Shown here piece by piece: positions 59,127 through 64,000 of a stretch of 64,000 nucleotides of DNA. The DNA is taken from contig OY969553.1 in NCBI GenBank assembly GCA_963700925.1, positions 3,720,001 through 3,784,000 of the forward strand. The letters run 5' to 3'. Source of the DNA: CAWJMD01 sp963700925. Lineage in GTDB: Bacteria > Actinomycetota > Actinomycetes > Actinomycetales > CAWJMD01. A program made the translations under genes and the position numbers. Position 1 is the stretch's first letter. Each line of letters starts with the position of its first letter. The notes below the pieces were generated by a model. It was not told the origin of the DNA. It made no database searches and worked only from the letters and a program-made list of their open reading frames with translations.

Positions 59127-60482
59127 ATGTCGCCGCGGCGCAACGCCCGCTACACGCCGCTGGAGGTGGACGGGCCGCTGCCGGCCGACATGCTGCGCGC
59201 GATGCTGTCCATCCGACGCGATCCCCTCAGCTTCCTGGCGCGGACGGCCCAGACGCACGGCGACCTGGTGGCCTTCCCGACGCCCGGTCGCCCTGTGCTG
59301 CTGGTGAACCGGCCCGTGGCGGCATGGCAGCTGCTGGCGGCGGGGGAGCGTGGCTGGTCGAAGGAGACGCCGCAGTACACAGCGCTCACGGCAGTGACGG
59401 GACGTGGGCTGCTGACCGGCGACGGGCCCGCGTGGCGGGAGAGGCGCAAGCTGGCGCAGCCCGCCTACGGTCACGACTCGCTGGCGGCGGTCGCCCGAGC
59501 CTCGAGGCGCGCGGGACGCTTTGTTGCAGAACAGGTTCCGTCCGATGGCGGTGTCGTCGACGTCGAGAAGGTGTTGCTGACCGCGACCCTCGACGTGGTG
59601 GCTGAGGCGCTCTTCGGTAGTGGGGGTGTGGCCGACGGACGGCGACTCGTGCAGGCCGTGCTCGGGGCTCTGGACGTCGTCGTGGCACGGGTGCGGACCC
59701 CACTGCACCTCCCACGCCGGCTGCCGACGCCTGGCAACATCCGGATGCGCCGGGCGGTCGCCGCACTCGACGAGACCTCTGCCGCGCTGGTCGCGAACCG
59801 CCGGGCACAGGTCGACGAAGGGCACGCGCACCACGACCTCCTCGGGGTCCTTCTGGCCGCCGTCGACTCAGGAAGGCTGAGCCCTGAGGGGCTGCGCGAC
59901 GAGCTGGTCACCACCGTGATCGCCGGCCACGAAACCGTCGCCACCTCGCTGGCATGGACGCTCGACCTGCTCGCCCGCCACCCCGACGTGCAGGCTTCGG
60001 TACATGCCGAGATCGACAGTGTCGGAACGGTTTTGGCGAGCGAGTTCGCACGGCTGCCGCGCACACGGGCGGTGGTCGACGAGGCGCTACGGCTGTACCC
60101 GCCGGCGTGGGTGATCACGCGGCGGGCTACGACGGACCACGACCTCGACGGGCTCGCCGTCCCGTCCGGAACGCTTGTCATCGTCAGCCCCTGGCTGCTG
60201 CACCGCGGATCGGCATGGGCTGACCCCGAGGTCTTCGACCCGGGCCGGTTCGGTCCGGACGCGGCGACGCCCCAGCGCGGTACCTACCTGCCGTTCGGTG
60301 CCGGTCCACGGCTCTGCATCGGACGGGAGCTCGCGCTCGTGGAGTCGGTGCTGCTGCTCGCGGAGCTGCTGGGCACCCACCGGATCGACCCGGCAACCCC
60401 GGACGGCACACCCCGTCGAGCGCGCGCCTTGGTCACCCTGCGTCCCGACGGCGGGCTGCCCCTGCGGCTCTCTCGCCGCTGA
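59127..60482 (+). CDS. Cytochrome P450
   Basis: The 451-residue P450 has the I-helix motif VIAGHETVATSLAWTLDLLA, the ExxR motif DEALRLYPPAW, the PERF-like EVFDPGRFG and the heme loop PFGAGPRLCIGRELAL with the Cys ligand at about residue 396. There is no signal anchor, so it is a soluble bacterial P450. The sequence type (AGHET, PAWVITRRA) resembles fatty-acid or terpene hydroxylases. No ferredoxin gene is adjacent. The ATG is 17 nt behind the GroES-like gene. Confidence 0.93.
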   Translation: MSPRRNARYTPLEVDGPLPADMLRAMLSIRRDPLSFLARTAQTHGDLVAFPTPGRPVLLVNRPVAAWQLLAAGERGWSKETPQYTALTAVTGRGLLTGDGPAWRERRKLAQPAYGHDSLAAVARASRRAGRFVAEQVPSDGGVVDVEKVLLTATLDVVAEALFGSGGVADGRRLVQAVLGALDVVVARVRTPLHLPRRLPTPGNIRMRRAVAALDETSAALVANRRAQVDEGHAHHDLLGVLLAAVDSGRLSPEGLRDELVTTVIAGHETVATSLAWTLDLLARHPDVQASVHAEIDSVGTVLASEFARLPRTRAVVDEALRLYPPAWVITRRATTDHDLDGLAVPSGTLVIVSPWLLHRGSAWADPEVFDPGRFGPDAATPQRGTYLPFGAGPRLCIGRELALVESVLLLAELLGTHRIDPATPDGTPRRARALVTLRPDGGLPLRLSRR

Positions 60483-60575
60483 GACTCGCCAGCCCGAGGG
60501 TGCGTCCGGTTCCTCACGTTCGTCCCTTAGGGTGGTCGCCGAACCGTCCGGGGGTCAGTCACCGATGGGACGAGG

Positions 60576-61118
60576 ATGCAGAGCAGTGAACCGGCAGCAC
60601 GACGCCCACTGGGGCCTCAAGGCCCCCATGAAGAGCATGCCCAAAGACATCGCCCGCTACGCGCTTGGTGGCGACGATCGACCATCGTGCTCGGCGTCGT
60701 CGGCTTCGTCACCGCCGTGGCGGCTGTCGTGGCCATCCAGACGCTCGGCGCACCTGGAGCGGAGGGCAACGAAAGCTCCTCATCAGGCAGGCCATTCGGA
60801 AGTCCATTCGAGGTAAAGCTCTTCGAGTCGTCCGACAGCGCCCCGACGACGTCGACGTCGGAACCCGCACCTGGCACGACCTCGGGGACCGCGGACCCCA
60901 CGACCTCGTCGAGCTCCTCGACCACATCTCAGGACAGCACGACCACCCCTCCGACGTCGGAGGCCCCGGACCCGACCTCGACGACGACAGCGCCCCCTGG
61001 GACCACCGCCCCGCCACCGGCGCCGCCCCCGCCCGACCCGCCGTCGACGAGCCCTCCGTCGTCGTCGCCCCCGCCGGAGGATGACGACCCGTGCTTCCTG
61101 CCCCCGCTGATCTGCTGA
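60576..61118 (+). CDS. Membrane-anchored Pro/Ser/Thr-rich protein of unknown function
   Basis: The 180-residue frame has one membrane helix (IVLGVVGFVTAVAAVVAIQT) after a basic N-terminus. A Ser/Thr/Pro-rich extracellular tail follows and ends in DDDPCFLPPLIC. The tail is wall-spanning in type. The first ~35 residues are doubtful: from a GTG at about 60585 another frame gives VNRQHDAHWGLKAPMKSMPK and DIARYALGG, which looks more natural, so a frameshift near 60665 is possible. No enzymatic domain is visible. Confidence 0.55.
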   Translation: MQSSEPAARRPLGPQGPHEEHAQRHRPLRAWWRRSTIVLGVVGFVTAVAAVVAIQTLGAPGAEGNESSSSGRPFGSPFEVKLFESSDSAPTTSTSEPAPGTTSGTADPTTSSSSSTTSQDSTTTPPTSEAPDPTSTTTAPPGTTAPPPAPPPPDPPSTSPPSSSPPPEDDDPCFLPPLIC

Positions 61119-61203
61119 GCGGGAGACAGGTGCCGAGATACAGTCTGGCGCAAGGCTGCTCACCCCGTGTGTTCGGCCAGACACCGACCTCGTGTCGGCC
61201 TCC

Positions 61204-61209
61204 TAGGTT
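61204..61209 (+). promoter_or_regulatory. -10 box of a likely leaderless flavin-protein transcript
   Basis: TAGGTT lies 6 nt before the ATG at 61216. Confidence 0.35.
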
Positions 61210-61215
61210 GGGTGG

Positions 61216-61680
61216 ATGACGCCTGACAGCGCTGCCCTCGATCCCGACGGGCTCGCCCGCACCCTCGTTGCGGAGAACTCGTATCTCACCCTGGCGACGG
61301 TGGGTGCCGACGGAGTGCCGTGGGCATCCCCGGTCTGGTTCGCTGCACGCGGGCTCGACGTGTGCGTCTGGGCATCGAAGCCCGGCGCACGGCACTCGCG
61401 AAACATCGCGGAGAACCCCAGGGTGTCGCTCGTGATCTTCGACTCGAGCAGGGCACCAGGCGAGGGGAGCGCGCTCTACGTCTCGGCCGATGCCGGGCTC
61501 GTCGACGACCCGACGTTCGAGGACGCGCTCGCCGTCTACAACGCGGGATCGGTCGAGCGCGGACTGGCCGAGTGGGACCCGGCGAAGCTGCGCGAACCCG
61601 CGAAGCACCGCCTCTACCGCGCCGTCACGCTCGAAGCCTTCGTGCTCGACGACCACGACGAGCGGATCAGGGTTTCGTAG
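61216..61680 (+). CDS. Pyridoxamine-5'-phosphate oxidase-like flavin/F420-binding protein
   Basis: The 154-residue split-barrel protein has the family core: NSYLTLATVGADGVPWASPV, LDVCVWASKPGARHSRNIAE and NPRVSLVIFDSS. Members bind FMN or F420 and reduce small molecules. The specific cofactor is not decidable here. Long open frames in the same region are shadows. Confidence 0.85.
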   Translation: MTPDSAALDPDGLARTLVAENSYLTLATVGADGVPWASPVWFAARGLDVCVWASKPGARHSRNIAENPRVSLVIFDSSRAPGEGSALYVSADAGLVDDPTFEDALAVYNAGSVERGLAEWDPAKLREPAKHRLYRAVTLEAFVLDDHDERIRVS

Positions 61681-61781
61681 CGGACAGGAGCGGGGCTACG
61701 TGCCCTCGGTGTGGCCCGACCGATGATTTCCGCGCCATGGCGGTCTGTACGCCGAGCACCGACTCACGGGAGGCTGACGCC

Positions 61782-62345
61782 GTGCGGAAACTGACCTTTG
61801 CCATGAACGTGAGCCTGGACGGCTACATCACCGCGCCCGGCGACGACCTCGGCTGGAGCGTGCCGAGCGACGAGCTGTTCCAGTGGTGGTCCGACCGGGT
61901 GGGGGCGACCGGCCTGGCGCTGTATGGGCGCAAGCTGTGGGAGACGATGAGTCCCCACTGGCCGACCGCCGCCCAGCAGCCCGGCGCCACGCCGGCGCAG
62001 ATCGAGTTCGCCCGCCGCTGGCTGGACATGCCGAAGGTGGTGTTCTCCTCCACGATCAGCACGGTCGACTGGAACACCCGCCTGGTCACCGGCGACGCGG
62101 TCACCGAGATCACCCGGCTCAAGGCCGAGGATGGCGGCCCCATGGACATCGCCGGCGCCACACTCGCCGCAGCGGCGATGCGGGCCGGGCTGATCGACGA
62201 GTACGTGCTGGCCACCGCCCCGGTCTTGGTGGGCAGCGGCACCCCGTTCTTCACGGTCTTGGACAACTGGGTGAACCTGACCCTGGTGGAGACCCGGACG
62301 ATCCCCGACGGCGTGGTCCTGAGCAGGTACGAGACCAGGCACTGA
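61782..62345 (+). CDS. RibD C-terminal/dihydrofolate-reductase-like protein
   Basis: The 187-residue protein has the RibD_C fold: LTFAMNVSLDGYITAPGDDL, GLALYGRKLWETMSPHW, then MDIAGATLAAAAMRAGLIDE and PVLVGSGTPFF. Such proteins are NADPH-binding reductases of unknown substrate. The GTG at 61782 is preceded by GGGAGG at 8 nt, so I prefer it over longer frames. Confidence 0.88.
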   Translation: MRKLTFAMNVSLDGYITAPGDDLGWSVPSDELFQWWSDRVGATGLALYGRKLWETMSPHWPTAAQQPGATPAQIEFARRWLDMPKVVFSSTISTVDWNTRLVTGDAVTEITRLKAEDGGPMDIAGATLAAAAMRAGLIDEYVLATAPVLVGSGTPFFTVLDNWVNLTLVETRTIPDGVVLSRYETRH

Positions 62346-62389
62346 GTGCCCGACGCCAGGCACGTGTCCTCGCACATCTCCTTCGGTGC

Positions 62390-62425
62390 TGGTGCGCCAT
62401 CAGGGACTCGAACCCCGAACCCGCT
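62390..62425 (-). other. 3' tRNA fragment (tRNA-Lys-like), candidate attachment site
   Basis: The minus strand carries the 3' third of a tRNA: the T arm CGGGG-TTCGAGT-CCCTG, the acceptor strand ATGGCGC and ACCA. The matching 5' acceptor half (GCGCCAT) and the D and anticodon arms are absent upstream. The T-arm sequence resembles actinobacterial tRNA-Lys. Integrases commonly use exactly this part of tRNA genes, so it may be attL or attR of an integrated element that extends beyond the window. Confidence 0.55.
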
Positions 62426-62455
62426 GGGTCAGTCCGCGCGACCTGCCGGGCCGGG

Positions 62456-63694
62456 TCAGGACTCCGGTAGGTACTGGACCTCGGTGGTCGTGCTGCAGTC
62501 GTGGACCGTGACGTTGGCTGCCCCGAACCGGACGCGTCCCACTCCCTGCCAGTCCTCCGCACCGCTGATGACGCAGTCCGCGTACACCCTGAGGTGGGCG
62601 CGGGGGTTGGGGTCGCCGGAGGGCGGCAGGCCGAAGTCCAGACTCGGGACGCCTACCTGCGTGAACTTCGGGGTGGAGACGTCCCCCTGCAGGGCGAGCG
62701 AGTGCCCGACCTTCCACAGTCCCCTGTTGCCGGCCTCGCCATAGGACGCGGCCCGGGCCACGCATCCCGACGCCAGCGGGTCGTCCACGTCGACAGCCTT
62801 CGGGTCGGGGCACCGGTAGTTGGCGACGGCGACCTCGTTGTCGCCGTACTCGGTGGCGACCCACCATTCGTACACGTGGTAGTTGCCAGGGACCCCGGTC
62901 ATCCACCCGGTGGTGCTGACCGTGGCGTAGGCCCATCCTCGGACCGCGAAGTCGTCGAGCTTCCAGCCCGGCGCCGGGGGCTGGATGTCGCCCGTCTTGG
63001 GCGCGCGGCCACGGGCGACGTCCCACCGGGCGAGCCCGGTTGTCTGGCGCGTGTTGGCGCCGCTCACCGGGATCCCGGCCACCGTCCCGGTGACGGTGGC
63101 CAGGTCGGCCACAGCGCCGGTGTTGCCCAGATGGGTCCAGGTGTAGGTGGAGTCCGAGGCCACCTGATTAACGATGAGGGGCGCGGGCTCGTCGACGACG
63201 AGCCTCAGGTCCACCGTCAAGGGAGCGCCGCCGGCGGCGCCGGGTACCGTGGCCCGGATCCGCACGGAGCTGCCGACCACGTCCTCGGAGTAGGGGTTCG
63301 CCGGCTCGTCCCAGCCCGACGACTCGCCGACACTGGTGCACGCCGCTGGCGCGAAGGTCGCCAGGGTCGTCTTCGCCGGACAGGTGTAGTCCGTGACGGT
63401 CACCGAGACATAGGACGTCTTCTCCGGGCCAAGCGGGAAGTTGACCTCGACACCGCCGTTCACAGCGGTGGTGTGGAAGTTCCCCGGGCGACCCGGCAAC
63501 GCGCCGGCGACGATCGCGCCGGCGTACACGGTGTGCTTGACGTACTCGACCGGCCGTGGAAGCGCCGCCCCGGCGGGAGGCAGGACCGCCGCAGACAGGG
63601 CTGTCGCGGATGGCGCCGAGACGGAGATGGCCGTCACGACGGCGGCGAGCAGCGTGGTCGCCTTCAGCGCGCGCTGTGGTGTTGCACGAGACAT
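62456..63694 (-). CDS. Secreted protein of unknown function with two similar domains
   Basis: The 412-residue protein has a Sec signal (LLAAVVTAISVSAPSATALS) and no lipobox. Two halves share spaced features: GRPGNFH with later VTDYTCP, and GVPGNYH with later VANYRCP, each followed by a Cys. This suggests two copies of an Ig-like or beta-rich domain with one disulfide each. GGGAGG precedes the ATG. I recognise no named family. It lies next to the tRNA fragment and may belong to an integrated element. Confidence 0.65.
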   Translation of the reverse strand: MSRATPQRALKATTLLAAVVTAISVSAPSATALSAAVLPPAGAALPRPVEYVKHTVYAGAIVAGALPGRPGNFHTTAVNGGVEVNFPLGPEKTSYVSVTVTDYTCPAKTTLATFAPAACTSVGESSGWDEPANPYSEDVVGSSVRIRATVPGAAGGAPLTVDLRLVVDEPAPLIVNQVASDSTYTWTHLGNTGAVADLATVTGTVAGIPVSGANTRQTTGLARWDVARGRAPKTGDIQPPAPGWKLDDFAVRGWAYATVSTTGWMTGVPGNYHVYEWWVATEYGDNEVAVANYRCPDPKAVDVDDPLASGCVARAASYGEAGNRGLWKVGHSLALQGDVSTPKFTQVGVPSLDFGLPPSGDPNPRAHLRVYADCVISGAEDWQGVGRVRFGAANVTVHDCSTTTEVQYLPES

Positions 63695-64000
63695 GGTTTC
63701 CTCCCGCGACGCCGCGACGCCGGGGCGCCCTGAGACCGATGCGTTGACAGGTGGAAGGCCTCCCCCTGTTCCCCGTGGTCTGTCGCACGACCAACGGGTC
63801 TGGTGTCAGGCTCGCAGCCCGCGCTGCATGGCACATCCACCGTTCGAACGATCAACTAACGGTGTTCGACAGGATGTGGGCCACGGTCTGCGGCGACGTC
63901 GCGTCGCTCCTGGACGGTACGACGCCGGCGCGTTCGGGCCCAGACATGCCCCAGGCCAGCGGCACGTGGCGTGACGCTGGCCTGCGGTGTGTTGGTGCGC
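63695..64000. other. Non-coding stretch at window end
   Basis: I find no gene here. It should hold the promoter of the secreted protein gene. An inverted repeat ACCGTT/AACGGT (63839-63844 and 63858-63863) around TCGAACGA could be a regulatory site. Open frames in this stretch have no coding features. Confidence 0.5.

Overview
The window is a G+C-rich chromosomal segment of an actinomycete. The evidence is the strong GC bias at third codon positions, frequent GTG/TTG starts, many ATGA/GTGA stop-start overlaps, a 13E12-type DUF222/HNH gene, and neighbourhoods typical of Actinomycetota: argS-lysA, pncB/clpS-DUF2017-murI-CpdA-like hydrolase, rph-rdgB, and bcp with a DUF3618 gene. I see no phage genes, insertion sequence or CRISPR array. 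The genus cannot be fixed from the sequence alone.

Layout. 1-2.6 kb: end of a CNNM/HlyC-type membrane protein, a D,D-carboxypeptidase-like M15 protein and a tRNA-Arg(CCG). 2.6-3.2 kb: gene debris, including a frameshifted C-terminal remnant of an M1 aminopeptidase. 3.2-13.5 kb: one minus-strand operon, transcribed from 13.5 kb downwards, encoding a peptide/opine-type ABC importer, an SDR, an ADP-forming acyl-CoA synthetase, an acyl-CoA dehydrogenase and an enoyl-CoA hydratase. Opposite it lies a regulator that fuses an XRE and a TetR domain through an (Ala-Asp-Gly)9 linker. Two genes of this operon carry apparent single-base frameshifts.

14.7-25.8 kb: orphan receiver protein, FadR-type regulator, argS-lysA (without hom/thrC/thrB behind), a secreted M14 carboxypeptidase, a four-PAS GGDEF-EAL protein and a DUF2510/RDD membrane protein. 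25.8-29.3 kb: homogentisate branch of tyrosine/phenylalanine degradation (hmgA diverging from a conserved unknown gene plus fumarylacetoacetase). 29.3-38.5 kb: LacI-controlled catabolic island, with a double palindromic operator, a LivKHMGF-type importer, a Gfo/Idh/MocA dehydrogenase, a DUF993 aldolase-like protein and a xylose-isomerase-like TIM-barrel protein.

38.5-52.5 kb: HelD-like helicase; pncB-pncA (NAD salvage) divergent from clpS-DUF2017; murI with a CpdA-like metallo-hydrolase; then a block of accessory genes (alpha/beta hydrolase, tyrosine phosphatase, SOS-box-controlled DUF222/HNH gene, methyltransferase, phosphoenolpyruvate-mutase-like protein, DapB-like protein) before rph-rdgB. 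52.5-64 kb: 16-bp tandem repeat, molybdopterin oxidoreductase and fasciclin lipoprotein, tRNA-Leu(UAG), bcp, an ECF nickel/cobalt importer (CbiMN-Q-O) with two Nur-like boxes, DUF3618, GroES-like and P450 genes, small flavin/reductase proteins, a 3' tRNA-Lys-like fragment that looks like an attachment site, and a secreted protein of unknown function.

Most promising for novelty: (i) the XRE-TetR-controlled import/beta-oxidation operon with matching candidate operators, (ii) the LacI/DUF993 catabolic cluster, (iii) a tandem start-codon repeat in front of the ABC ATPase gene. At least ten genes have a TAnnnT hexamer 6-8 nt before the start codon, suggesting leaderless mRNAs.
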